64,000 nt of DNA from Thermoplasmata archaeon. GTDB lineage: Archaea > Thermoplasmatota > Thermoplasmata > GCA-020350865. The stretch spans positions 279,672-343,671 of the forward strand of contig CP070751.1 of NCBI GenBank assembly GCA_020348445.1, read 5' to 3'. The notes beneath the pieces are model-generated. The model was not told where the DNA came from. It worked only from the letters and a program-made list of their open reading frames with translations, and searched no databases. The translations under genes were made by a program, and so were the position numbers. Positions 1 to 8,784 of this stretch are shown piece by piece (position 1 is the first letter of the stretch; each line of letters begins with the position of its first letter).

Positions 1-1
1 C

Positions 2-454
2 AAAGGAACGGAAATATTACCTGATACAACCATATGTTTTTTCCCATCGAGTAAATTGCCCTTTACGAGATTGTATGAAATGGCAAAATACAGCCCCCTA
101 ACATGTCCTGAGGGTTACACCTCGTTGGGTGTTGAAATACCGTGTTTCTATCAGGATAAATCGTGGAATAAGAAAGACGATGATACTGCCGAAGAGGTGG
201 TAAATTATTTAGAAAATGAGAAGATAATTAAAAGAGAGAATTTGAAGGGATATATTGTACAAAAAGAACGATATTCCTATCCAATACCAACCATTGAATA
301 TTATCAGAAAATTGAAAAATTGCGGGCCTCACTAAAAATTTCTAATCTACATCTTGCTGGAAGAATGGGCTACTTCAAATATCTAGATATGTGCGATGCA
401 ATGGAGAGTGGTGAGAGAGCGGTGAACTCTCTTATATCTTCACATGAGAAATAG
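2..454 (+). CDS. FAD/NAD(P)-dependent oxidoreductase, C-terminal fragment (UDP-galactopyranose mutase / protoporphyrinogen oxidase-like)
   Basis: The reading frame is open from base 2, so the gene enters from outside the window and only its last 150 or so residues are present. The end of the protein has the pattern GRMGYFKYLDMCDAMESG, which resembles the C-terminal FAD-contacting segment of amine-oxidase-fold flavoproteins such as UDP-galactopyranose mutase-like enzymes. Its position beside glycosyltransferases fits a role in nucleotide-sugar metabolism, but the substrate cannot be told from this fragment. The gene converges on the minus-strand glycosyltransferase with an 18-base gap. Confidence 0.7.
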   Translation, partial: KGTEILPDTTICFFPSSKLPFTRLYEMAKYSPLTCPEGYTSLGVEIPCFYQDKSWNKKDDDTAEEVVNYLENEKIIKRENLKGYIVQKERYSYPIPTIEYYQKIEKLRASLKISNLHLAGRMGYFKYLDMCDAMESGERAVNSLISSHEK

Positions 455-472
455 AACATATAAATTATAGTA

Positions 473-1588
473 TCATTTCTTTTGAATACAGCTTTTATAT
501 ACATTTAAATATGACTCGACCATCTGGTCAAAGTTAAAATTACTTTCAACGGTGTTCCGAGCATTCTTTCCTAGGATTTTACTTGCTTCTTGGTTGTTGA
601 TACACCATACTAATTTTTCGAGGATATCCTCTACATTCCTTGGTTTTATAAGAAAACCATTTTGTCCATTTTCAATAACAGCGCTTATGTCCCCAACATC
701 GCTTGCTATCACTACCATCTCACTTGCCATTGCCTCAAGCAACGCGTAGGGCAATCCCTCGGTATACGTGGGTAGAATAAAAACATCGCCCATATTATAG
801 AACCCAGAAATATCATTTTGTTGTTGAACATTAATTATATTTTGCTTTAGATCTAATCTTTCCACTGCCTCTAAATAACTATCTATATCTTGGTCTTTAA
901 CTAAGCCTACATTTACAAGCCGAAAATTGATAGATTCGGACTTTTTCAGTTTGCTAAGGGCCTCAAGTAGCTCATATATGCCTTTTGTGAACGTAAGACG
1001 ACCAACAAATAGAATTATAAATGAATTTTCAACATTGTACTTCAGCCGCATTCTTTTTCTTTGTTCCTTGTCCAAGTAGTATTTAGCTATATTCACACCA
1101 TTTTGTATCACTAATCCCCTTTTTTTATAGTATTTGTATGTGTCTTCGCTCACGTAAACTATTTGATCTGAAAAAGTCAGTATTACCCATTCCCCAATAA
1201 TTGTGACCTGTTTCAAGGGGAATGATTTACCATAAGGAATCTTACCATGAATAGTTGTAAGGATTGGGATTCTTAGAATCTTGCCAATGATCACAATAGG
1301 TGCAAGAAGGTGATTAGATGTCTGTAAATGTAAAACATCAATTTGCCGTGAATTTTTGAAAATAAAAAGAATCATTTTTAGTGTAAATATTAAGCTCCTC
1401 ACATATCTTAGGTCGGATATTGGTATCTCAATAATCTGCTCAGTTGAATTGTTATTTTTATCATAATCCTTGGTCAATATTACATAATCAATACCCCTTT
1501 TTTTTAAACGCTGACACAATTCTCTAATAAAAGTTCCTACACCACCAACAACTTTAGGAGAATACGGAGTAACGAAGCAAATCCTCAT
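473..1588 (-). CDS. Glycosyltransferase family 4
   Basis: This is a GT-B fold retaining glycosyltransferase that would transfer a sugar from a nucleotide donor to a surface glycan on the cytoplasmic face. The N-terminal domain opens with MRICFVTPYSPKVVGGVGTF, the usual acceptor-side glycine loop. The C-terminal donor domain has FVGRLTFTKG and the E-x7-E element YTEGLPYALLEAMAS. The open frame extends to 1648, but I chose the ATG at 1588: AAGGAG lies 11 bases before it, and the longer form would overlap the upstream gene. It is the last gene of a minus-strand operon starting at 5305. Confidence 0.9.
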   Translation of the reverse strand: MRICFVTPYSPKVVGGVGTFIRELCQRLKKRGIDYVILTKDYDKNNNSTEQIIEIPISDLRYVRSLIFTLKMILFIFKNSRQIDVLHLQTSNHLLAPIVIIGKILRIPILTTIHGKIPYGKSFPLKQVTIIGEWVILTFSDQIVYVSEDTYKYYKKRGLVIQNGVNIAKYYLDKEQRKRMRLKYNVENSFIILFVGRLTFTKGIYELLEALSKLKKSESINFRLVNVGLVKDQDIDSYLEAVERLDLKQNIINVQQQNDISGFYNMGDVFILPTYTEGLPYALLEAMASEMVVIASDVGDISAVIENGQNGFLIKPRNVEDILEKLVWCINNQEASKILGKNARNTVESNFNFDQMVESYLNVYKSCIQKK

Positions 1589-1626
1589 TAGATTCAAACT
1601 CCTTCGTCTTTTTCTAAATTCATAAG

Positions 1627-3291
1627 CTATGGATGATCGAAATACCATACCTCATATGCACCGTTATCGTATATTTTATATCTCGCCTCGATGGAAGATG
1701 TTAAAAACCGCGAATAATAAGACCGTGCAAAGGCCCAATATCCAGTTAACCAATTCTTATCGACTACTGAGTACTGCAATCTATATTTAATTATTAATTG
1801 GTCAGAAACATCATCACACTGGGTTTGATGAATAGTGGTCCAATCCTGTTCGACGTTACCTGCACCCTTTGCTTTATATAAAGCATCTGAACCAACAGTA
1901 ATTTTATCGATGGCAATCGGGATTATTTGATAGTCCTCCTCATGAAGATAATCGTAAATGAGCTGTTCCGGTCCGTTATCAACTAAAGTGGCCCCACCTA
2001 TCGGTAAGCATGATTTCCCTGATATAGCACTTATCCTCGCAGCTTTAAGCCCGTTGTTTGCGATATAGGTATTGTTAGTGTTATACTTCACATATATTGC
2101 ACAATCATAAGTTGGTTCAGTCATGGTGTAATCGGTCACCCTCCAGTGACTCCACATGTAGCTGTGAAATCCAACAGAAGCTATAAGGGCAGCAGCCATT
2201 ATTGCCAAGGCAAGGCCAGTAACCTTTTTTCTTTTTAGAAATTTAAAAATTTGGAGGAAAGAATAACCCGCTAAAAGAGAAAAGAATATGAGAAAGAAAT
2301 AGGATGAATATGTTCTCATGCCTATTGTTGGAAAGATAAAAATCAAAGATACAACTATAAAAACTTCGTAAAGTCCCTTGTTCTTTTTCCAAATCAGGTA
2401 TGCAAATCCGATCATTGCGAACAATATCATAAAGCCTATCCTACCGATCAAGCTCACGAAAAGATTGAGTAAAAGGATGGGGATCGACCTCCCTGTAAAA
2501 AACACGGTCTCTTGATAGACCACGAGGCCTTGAGCTCCTTGAAGGGGATTGTTGCCTGAAATTAGCATACCCAAAAGAGCAACGAATATCCCCGTTATTA
2601 TCAAAGGTCCCGCAATCCTGAAACTCCGATTTAATTTCTTGGACTTTATTGTCATTGGAAGAATCTGTTTGTATAAAGCAAACATAATCACGCCGGTGAG
2701 ATACGCTATTAAGATAAATATCATGAACACGCCAAGCCTATGACTGGTTCCCACTGTGAAAAGGGTGATTACGAACAGAATGTTGAGCCTGTTTATCGCA
2801 AATCCCCTGGTTTTGAGAAGAAGCAACATACAGGACGGGGCCAGTGCTACAAACAGATTTCTTGTGGAGGCCTGCCAGAATGTCGTTCTGACGAAAACAG
2901 GGGATAAAGTGAAGGTCAATGCAGCCACAAAACAGAACAAATCATCCTTCTTTATCTCCCTTGCAAGGAAGTAGGTTCCAAAAACCCCTATAAGACCAAG
3001 GGCAATTGAGATTAAGAAAATTGAACTCTCAACATCCAAACCGGTGCTTACTGAGACATCTGCAGCTAGGAATGGATAGGCACTTGGATAAGAAAAGGGG
3101 TATAGTCCAATATACGATAAAGGATGAAGAATCCACTTTGCATAATGGTGCCTTGTTATCGAGTCTCCAAGTATATGGATGACAAAAGAATCTGCACCGA
3201 GTTCATGCTGAACTGTGGGGTATCTGAGCGCTACATTTAACGTAATTAAAAAGGAAAGTAATAGGAAGTTCACCCTTTTTGAGAATTTCAT
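1627..3291 (-). CDS. Polytopic membrane protein, GT-C / PMT-like glycosyltransferase
   Basis: This 554-residue protein has about ten hydrophobic helices in its first 380 residues and a soluble domain of about 170 residues at the end. Near residue 30 an acidic loop reads HELGADSFVIHILGDS, reminiscent of the first extracytoplasmic loop of GT-C enzymes that use polyprenyl-phosphate sugars (PMT, ArnT, oligosaccharyltransferase). A role in transferring or trimming a lipid-linked sugar outside the cell is inferred. The start is supported by AGGGG 8 bases before the ATG. It is co-directional with the GT4 gene, separated by 38 bases. Confidence 0.65.
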   Translation of the reverse strand: MKFSKRVNFLLLSFLITLNVALRYPTVQHELGADSFVIHILGDSITRHHYAKWILHPLSYIGLYPFSYPSAYPFLAADVSVSTGLDVESSIFLISIALGLIGVFGTYFLAREIKKDDLFCFVAALTFTLSPVFVRTTFWQASTRNLFVALAPSCMLLLLKTRGFAINRLNILFVITLFTVGTSHRLGVFMIFILIAYLTGVIMFALYKQILPMTIKSKKLNRSFRIAGPLIITGIFVALLGMLISGNNPLQGAQGLVVYQETVFFTGRSIPILLLNLFVSLIGRIGFMILFAMIGFAYLIWKKNKGLYEVFIVVSLIFIFPTIGMRTYSSYFFLIFFSLLAGYSFLQIFKFLKRKKVTGLALAIMAAALIASVGFHSYMWSHWRVTDYTMTEPTYDCAIYVKYNTNNTYIANNGLKAARISAISGKSCLPIGGATLVDNGPEQLIYDYLHEEDYQIIPIAIDKITVGSDALYKAKGAGNVEQDWTTIHQTQCDDVSDQLIIKYRLQYSVVDKNWLTGYWAFARSYYSRFLTSSIEARYKIYDNGAYEVWYFDHP

Positions 3292-3371
3292 TGATATCCC
3301 CTATATGACAGGCTATTTAAATATTTTTTAGGTGCATTATGGCCTAAGATAACCTAATTTTAAAATCTATT

Positions 3372-4124
3372 TTATAGGTTCTCGAGCTTTTTTATCAAAA
3401 TCTTTTCCAAATAATGATTCATAACAAAATATTGCTTTCCATCGTCTTTATCTTGTCTAATTGGTTTATGTTTAATCTCTTTAATTTTTAAAATCACCTT
3501 GGTAAAAGCTGAACTGGTATTTTCTTGGCATTTCAATCTAATGCTTTGCAGAGAGTCTCCTTTCTCAATTTGGAATTTTTGGAGGTGTAAGATATCGCCC
3601 ATATCCACTCCAGGTGAAACGAAATGTATGGTAATACCTGTTTCCTGCCCCATTAAGATGGCCCACTTGGTTACATCCATTCCCCTGATTTTTGGGAGAA
3701 TGGCATAATGGCTGTTCAACGTTCCAATTTTTGGTATATCCAATATTCTCTTTCGGATTATTCCTGTCCCCCATAATAAAATCAAGTCAGGTTGCATTTT
3801 ATTAAGGATTTTAATGCATTTTTTACTATTATGGTCTCTGACATAAAAGACGGGAATTTGCAATTCTTTTGCTACTTTACTGATTCTTCTGGAAAACATT
3901 TTACTTTCTATATCCATTTCATTTCCATTATTACCCATGATTTTTTTCAGAGTTCCCTTAAAACCATAGGTCTTCATCCCCCACTTGAATGAGTCGAAAA
4001 GGCTAGTATTGCCATATATCAAAGCCACGGGTTTGACACCCATTGCCGTTAAATCACGTAATGTTCTTTCTTTCCATGCTAGTTTATCAAACCTAGGATA
4101 TCTAGAAAAAATGACGATGTTCAT
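3372..4124 (-). CDS. Formyltransferase-family protein (methionyl-tRNA formyltransferase-like fold; probable sugar N-formyltransferase)
   Basis: The 250-residue protein has the formyltransferase catalytic core: Asn137 and His139 in the stretch LNSHYAILPKIRG, and Asp174 in SPGVDMGDIL. Enzymes of this fold use 10-formyltetrahydrofolate to formylate an amine. Archaea do not formylate initiator tRNA, and the gene overlaps a glycan-cluster gene by four bases (ATGA), so an amino-sugar nucleotide is the likely substrate. No separate C-terminal OB domain as in tRNA formyltransferase is apparent. The sugar is unknown. Confidence 0.8.
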   Translation of the reverse strand: MNIVIFSRYPRFDKLAWKERTLRDLTAMGVKPVALIYGNTSLFDSFKWGMKTYGFKGTLKKIMGNNGNEMDIESKMFSRRISKVAKELQIPVFYVRDHNSKKCIKILNKMQPDLILLWGTGIIRKRILDIPKIGTLNSHYAILPKIRGMDVTKWAILMGQETGITIHFVSPGVDMGDILHLQKFQIEKGDSLQSIRLKCQENTSSAFTKVILKIKEIKHKPIRQDKDDGKQYFVMNHYLEKILIKKLENL

Positions 4125-5305
4125 GGCAGCCTTTCCTCCAGATCTTTTGTAATTTTCAGCCGCAGCATAAGAGCATCAACAAAAAATTTTGTTGCCCAGT
4201 TTGGATATTGGAAAGGTGCATATATGCCCCAGATTGGGTGAGAGCCTGAAATGGCTCCCCTGATATCTTTAGATCGTGAATTTATATTCTGTAAATAACA
4301 AAGAAGATCTGTTGCATCCAAACCAGCATTTAGATATCGAATATCATCTGTTAATTCATAGATTTTAAACCAAATAAAGCTGTGTTGAGCAATCCCTGTC
4401 AAGCATTCGGTATCAACTATCGGCTTCCATTTCTCGTTATAGGATGTTTGTAAAAACTTCTTAATCTCAAATTTCCTCATTAAAACCTCGCTAGTTTTTA
4501 TAACAGATTCTAAATATCTGTTATCATGCAGAATTTTATATCCTTCCAATAACCCTCTTAGGGTATAAGCAATGCCATGTGTATTACAGGTACGATAATC
4601 CTTTTCAAAACAACAATTTTCAAAATAGCCATTTTCCTTTTGTTGTGACAAAACCCATGAATAAATATCCAATGCAGTATCTAAGTAGCCTTGTTTTTGA
4701 CTCAATGAATGCAATTCCAAAATCGCCCAAGCAACCCTTGAATGATAAGTATGCAAGATATTTTGGTAGCAATGTTTTAGCCACAGGCGATCATCCTTTC
4801 TAATTTCTTCAAGAAAGTCCCCGGCTTTGGTCAAGGCCTTCATGTACTTCATATCGTTGGTTCTCTTATATGCCTCAATCCAGCCCAACATAACCATGCC
4901 AGTATTGAATATTACTGAAGGTTTCCTGCTCCTATCTTTTATGGAGCCTTCATTTATTCCCCCATCTTTCTTTTGAATCTCAATCAACCAATCGCACATG
5001 GCGATGGCCTCATCAAAATACTTTTTTTGTGATGAAAAGTCCGAGTATTCGAAGAGTGATTTTGCTATATATCCAGTGGTTTCGGGATATGCTGGTTCCC
5101 ACCCCTTGGAATATCTGAAGGCAGCAGCAGAACCTCTATAATTTGTAACCTTATGAGTCATATGCAACCACATAATTGCATGCTTGAGATTGATATCAAT
5201 TGATTGATTTAATTCCGGGAATGGTAAATATTTCCTCTTTAGATTGGTCCAGGGGTCTTTAATTACCTGGTATGAAAGTCTTAATGCCCTCGCAGCAGGA
5301 TTCAT
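4121..5305 (-). CDS. Alpha/alpha-toroid protein (six-hairpin or terpene-cyclase-like), glycan-modifying candidate
   Basis: About 394 residues of repeated helical hairpins with motifs such as WLIEIQKKDGGIN, WVLSQQKENGYFE and GTCNTHGIAYTLRGL-like segments, typical of alpha/alpha barrels found in glycoside hydrolases, uronyl epimerases and prenyltransferases. No family can be named with certainty. Its place in front of the formyltransferase suggests action on the same polysaccharide. The frame is open up to 5458, but AAAGGAG seven bases before the ATG at 5305 strongly favours this start and leaves about 200 bases for a divergent promoter. Confidence 0.6.
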   Translation of the reverse strand: MNPAARALRLSYQVIKDPWTNLKRKYLPFPELNQSIDINLKHAIMWLHMTHKVTNYRGSAAAFRYSKGWEPAYPETTGYIAKSLFEYSDFSSQKKYFDEAIAMCDWLIEIQKKDGGINEGSIKDRSRKPSVIFNTGMVMLGWIEAYKRTNDMKYMKALTKAGDFLEEIRKDDRLWLKHCYQNILHTYHSRVAWAILELHSLSQKQGYLDTALDIYSWVLSQQKENGYFENCCFEKDYRTCNTHGIAYTLRGLLEGYKILHDNRYLESVIKTSEVLMRKFEIKKFLQTSYNEKWKPIVDTECLTGIAQHSFIWFKIYELTDDIRYLNAGLDATDLLCYLQNINSRSKDIRGAISGSHPIWGIYAPFQYPNWATKFFVDALMLRLKITKDLEERLP

Positions 5306-5504
5306 TATATTCTCCTTTAGTAATCCATTATGAAATACATTTTGTTTTGGGACAAATGGCGTTGAAGTTAAAAGTAATCTTACATAAAATATTTTTCTAA
5401 TCATTCTTTTAATCGGTATTTTCTCCATAAATATTATTATATACTTTACATATCGCAAAGCAGACTAGAAAAAAGACCGTAATGCTAAATTGGAAGTAAT
5501 TGAA
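5306..5504. promoter_or_regulatory. Divergent promoter region between two glycan operons
   Basis: This AT-rich stretch separates the minus-strand operon from the plus-strand methyltransferase. A TATA-like ATTATATACT lies near 5434-5443, about 60 bases before the plus-strand ATG. An AT-rich candidate for the minus strand (reading AATATTTTATG) lies near 5380-5390. Positions are judged by eye. Confidence 0.4.
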
Positions 5505-6356
5505 ATGAAAAAAGAGAATCTTGAATCAAATATGAATGAAGATCCTGAGTATTATGGTGCAGGTTACTCGATATTCTTTAGGGAGGACAAACTGCTTTCT
5601 TACTCAGAAATATACAACTGGTGGAAATTGAAACGCATGATATCCAAGATGATAGAAGGAGAACGATTCAGTAAAAATAGAGAATACAGTCTTTTGGATA
5701 TGGGCTGCAGTAGGGGTCATGATCTCTTCAGAATTAACAGTGAATTTAATAATTATAATCTAAAATTAGTTGGCTATGATATCATCCCACAGGACATAGA
5801 GTATGCCAACAGGATATTGAAGCAAAAAGGTTTGAAAAATATGAGTTTCAAGGTGGCAAACGCGGAAAATCCAGGTTTTGAGGACAATTCCTTCGATGTT
5901 ATCACGTGCTCAGAAGTGATGGAACATCAAGAAAAACCCAAACAGGTCTTAAGGGAGTGTCATAGGATTCTCAAACCCAACGGTATTATAATAATCACAA
6001 CTCCGAACATAGCTTATAATGACATGTTGCCTAAGAGGTTGAGAAAAAGATTGAAGTCAAAGGTCCATGCTCAAAGCGATCAGACGCATACGAAAAAGCA
6101 CAAAGGAAAACAAAAAGAAATGCCCTATGAAAAGCACGTTTTTGTCGCGAATGTGGATGAATGGATTGATACCCTAAATAAAATCGGATTCCATGTGGAG
6201 GAACTGAAAAGGGGAAGTATCGTTTATGGTGGCCCTTTTTTTGATAGACATGTAAAACTAATGGGTTTTCTGCTGTTTTTCGATGATATATTAGACCATC
6301 TCACATATGGATATTCCTGGAATATCATAATAAAAGCAAGAAAAAGAGGCAAATAA
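5505..6356 (+). CDS. Class I SAM-dependent methyltransferase
   Basis: The protein has motif I LLDMGCSRGHD, a post-I acidic strand VGYDI, and the motif II-III region DVITCSEVMEHQEKPKQVLRECHRILKPNGIIIITTPN, the signature of the Methyltransf_11 type. An insert rich in Lys and Gln lies near residues 190-215. It probably methylates a sugar or lipid intermediate of the glycan pathway. A TTG at 5490 is an alternative start, but GGAAG before the ATG at 5505 favours the shorter form. It heads a plus-strand group with the UDP-ManNAc genes. Confidence 0.85.
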   Translation: MKKENLESNMNEDPEYYGAGYSIFFREDKLLSYSEIYNWWKLKRMISKMIEGERFSKNREYSLLDMGCSRGHDLFRINSEFNNYNLKLVGYDIIPQDIEYANRILKQKGLKNMSFKVANAENPGFEDNSFDVITCSEVMEHQEKPKQVLRECHRILKPNGIIIITTPNIAYNDMLPKRLRKRLKSKVHAQSDQTHTKKHKGKQKEMPYEKHVFVANVDEWIDTLNKIGFHVEELKRGSIVYGGPFFDRHVKLMGFLLFFDDILDHLTYGYSWNIIIKARKRGK

Positions 6357-6433
6357 TACTTAAATATCATGAATCATTTCAATTGCATAATAACTTGGAA
6401 ATGAAGATGTAAAAAAACAGTCTCGTGGATATT

Positions 6434-7690
6434 ATGGACAAGAAAATTTGCATCATGGGTCTTGGCTATATAGGTTTACCTACAGCCAGCATGTTCGCAA
6501 CCCACGGTTATAACGTCATAGGAGTTGACGTAAACGAGAAAATCATAAAAAGTATGACCAATGGAACCATCCATATAAAGGAGCCTGGTCTTGAGACCAT
6601 AGCCCTTGCCGCATTGAATTCCAAACGACTTACAGTAAAAACAGATCCTGAGCCAGCTGATGTGTTCATAATTTGCGTTCCTACCCCTATCGATGAAAAC
6701 ACAAAGAAATCGGATCTAAGCTATGTGAAATCGGCCTGCGAGAGCATTCTTCCCTATCTTCAGAAGGGCAACCTGGTTATATTGGAATCAACGGTACCGC
6801 CCCTGACAACTAAAAACATATTGATACCGATTCTTGCCAAAAGCAAACTTGTGGTGGGTGAAGACATATTTATTGCATACTGCCCTGAGAGGGTTCTACC
6901 CGGTAAGATTCTAACAGAGCTCGTTAAAAATGATAGAATCATCGGTGGTTTTAATCTAAAATCGGCCCAAACTGCAAAAAAGCTGTACAAATCCTTTGTA
7001 GAAGGTGAAATCCATCTTACAGATTGCACAACTGCCGAGATGGTTAAGCTTATGGAGAACACCTTCAGGGATGTGAACATTGCACTGGCCAATGAATTTA
7101 TGAAGGTATCAGAACATGTGGGAACCGATGTTTGGGAGGCCATGTCCCTGGCAAATAAGCATCCACGGGTCAATTTTCACGACCCGGGGCCCGGAGTTGG
7201 AGGGCATTGCATTGCAATTGACCCTTGGTTCCTAGTTGATGCTGATAGGGAGGATACTGAACTTATTCAAATCGCCCGAAGGATCAATGATGACATGCCA
7301 AAGTATATAGTAGAGATCGTTGAAAAAGAACTTGAGGGTGTTGATAAACCGATTATAACCATATTTGGGGTGGCCTACAAGGGAAATGTTGGCGACACCC
7401 GCAAGTCCCCTGCAATAGACATCATCTCAATTTTAAAGGAAAAAGGCCACGAAGTAAGGATATATGATCCTCTAGTTGAGGAATTTGATCACAGACTTTC
7501 TCCTCTTTTTGAAGCCGTGGAAGATTCAGATTGCATACTTGTACTTGCAGATCATAGGATCTTCAACACCTTGGATTTGAAAGAAATATTTTCGAAGATG
7601 AGAGGCAAGAAGGTCATTGATACAAAAAATTGCCTCTCAAAAAGTTGGAAAAATACCGGCTTTGATTTAAGGATTTTAGGAAATGGATAA
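6434..7690 (+). CDS. wecC: UDP-N-acetyl-D-mannosaminuronate-type nucleotide-sugar 6-dehydrogenase
   Basis: This enzyme oxidises carbon 6 of a nucleotide sugar twice with NAD+, here probably UDP-ManNAc to UDP-ManNAcA. The N-terminal Rossmann motif is GLGYIGLPTA. The catalytic cysteine is in GVGGHCIAIDPWF at about residue 259, and YKGNVGDTRKSPA marks the C-terminal UDP-binding domain. The IAIDPWF sequence is typical of the WecC type. A GTG at 6425 could extend it by three residues. Its stop shares one base with the start of the 2-epimerase gene, so the two are translationally coupled and form a UDP-GlcNAc to UDP-ManNAcA pathway. Confidence 0.9.
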   Translation: MDKKICIMGLGYIGLPTASMFATHGYNVIGVDVNEKIIKSMTNGTIHIKEPGLETIALAALNSKRLTVKTDPEPADVFIICVPTPIDENTKKSDLSYVKSACESILPYLQKGNLVILESTVPPLTTKNILIPILAKSKLVVGEDIFIAYCPERVLPGKILTELVKNDRIIGGFNLKSAQTAKKLYKSFVEGEIHLTDCTTAEMVKLMENTFRDVNIALANEFMKVSEHVGTDVWEAMSLANKHPRVNFHDPGPGVGGHCIAIDPWFLVDADREDTELIQIARRINDDMPKYIVEIVEKELEGVDKPIITIFGVAYKGNVGDTRKSPAIDIISILKEKGHEVRIYDPLVEEFDHRLSPLFEAVEDSDCILVLADHRIFNTLDLKEIFSKMRGKKVIDTKNCLSKSWKNTGFDLRILGNG

Positions 7691-8784
7691 TGATGAACAT
7701 ATGCATTGTTGTGGGCACACGCCCTGAGATTATCAAAATGTCTCCTATTGTAAGGGAATGTGAAAAAAGACAACTAAATTATTTTATGATTCACACCAAT
7801 CAACATTATTCCTACAATATGGACAGGATATTTTTTGAGGAGCTGCAGTTGGCTGAGCCAAAATACAATCTGGAAGTGGGCTCTGGAACCCATGGAGCTC
7901 AAACTGGAAAGATGCTAATTGAACTGGAAAAGATAATATCAAAAGAGATGCCCGATATCGTACTGGTTGAGGGTGATACCAATACCATCTTGGCGGCCTC
8001 ACTTTGTGCATCAAAATTACACATCGACGTGGGCCATGTGGAAGCCGGCTTAAGAAGTTTCGATAGGGCCATGCCCGAGGAGCTTAACAGGTTATTGGCA
8101 GATCATCTTTCAACATTCTTGTTCGCCCCAACAAAGATCTCGAAAGGAAATCTGACAAATGAAGGCATTCCTGAAAATAAAATATTCGTAGTAGGTAACA
8201 CGATCGTTGATGCAACATTGCGACATCTGAAAATCGCCCAATCCAAATCCAAGATCATGGAGAAACTGAATCTTATTGAATCAGGATATCTTTTACTAAC
8301 GCTGCACCGCCAGGAAAACGTTGATGATAAAGATAGATTGGAAAAAATAGTAACGTCCATCGAGGAAATTGTAAAGGATTTTAAATTACCAATTTTATAT
8401 CCAATCCATCCAAGATCAGATAAGATGATTAAGAAATTTGGACTGAAGGAGAGACTAGAGTCAAATTCAAAAATAAGATTAATTGAGCCTGTGGGTTACC
8501 TGGATTTTCTTGTTTTAGAAAAAAATGCAAAACTGGTCCTTACAGATTCTGGAGGAGTCCAGGAAGAGACCTGTATAATGAATGTCCCGTGTGTCACATT
8601 GCGCTATAATACCGAAAGACCAGAAACCGTGGAAGTTGGGAAGAATGTGATAGTAGGGGTGGAAACAAAGGATGTTTTAGAGGGTGTACAGGAGATGATA
8701 AACAAAGAATTGGGCCCTGAGAATCCTTTTGGGGACGGAAGGACAGGTGAAAAAATAGTGGATATTTTAGTAGAATCGTATTAA
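7690..8784 (+). CDS. wecB: UDP-N-acetylglucosamine 2-epimerase (non-hydrolysing)
   Basis: It converts UDP-GlcNAc to UDP-ManNAc, the substrate of the preceding dehydrogenase. Family motifs are all present: GTRPEIIKMSP near the N-terminus, VEGDTNT, HVEAGLRS followed by PEELNR, LTLHRQENV, and TDSGGVQEE near residue 285. The 364-residue length is normal. The gene starts inside the wecC stop codon (ATG at 7690, or ATG at 7693) and ends with a 4-base overlap of the convergent GT4 gene. Confidence 0.95.
   Translation: MMNICIVVGTRPEIIKMSPIVRECEKRQLNYFMIHTNQHYSYNMDRIFFEELQLAEPKYNLEVGSGTHGAQTGKMLIELEKIISKEMPDIVLVEGDTNTILAASLCASKLHIDVGHVEAGLRSFDRAMPEELNRLLADHLSTFLFAPTKISKGNLTNEGIPENKIFVVGNTIVDATLRHLKIAQSKSKIMEKLNLIESGYLLLTLHRQENVDDKDRLEKIVTSIEEIVKDFKLPILYPIHPRSDKMIKKFGLKERLESNSKIRLIEPVGYLDFLVLEKNAKLVLTDSGGVQEETCIMNVPCVTLRYNTERPETVEVGKNVIVGVETKDVLEGVQEMINKELGPENPFGDGRTGEKIVDILVESY

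Noticed and set aside
3372..4124. Methionyl-tRNA formyltransferase
   Set aside because: The catalytic core is shared, but archaea start translation with unformylated methionine, and the gene overlaps a glycan-cluster gene.
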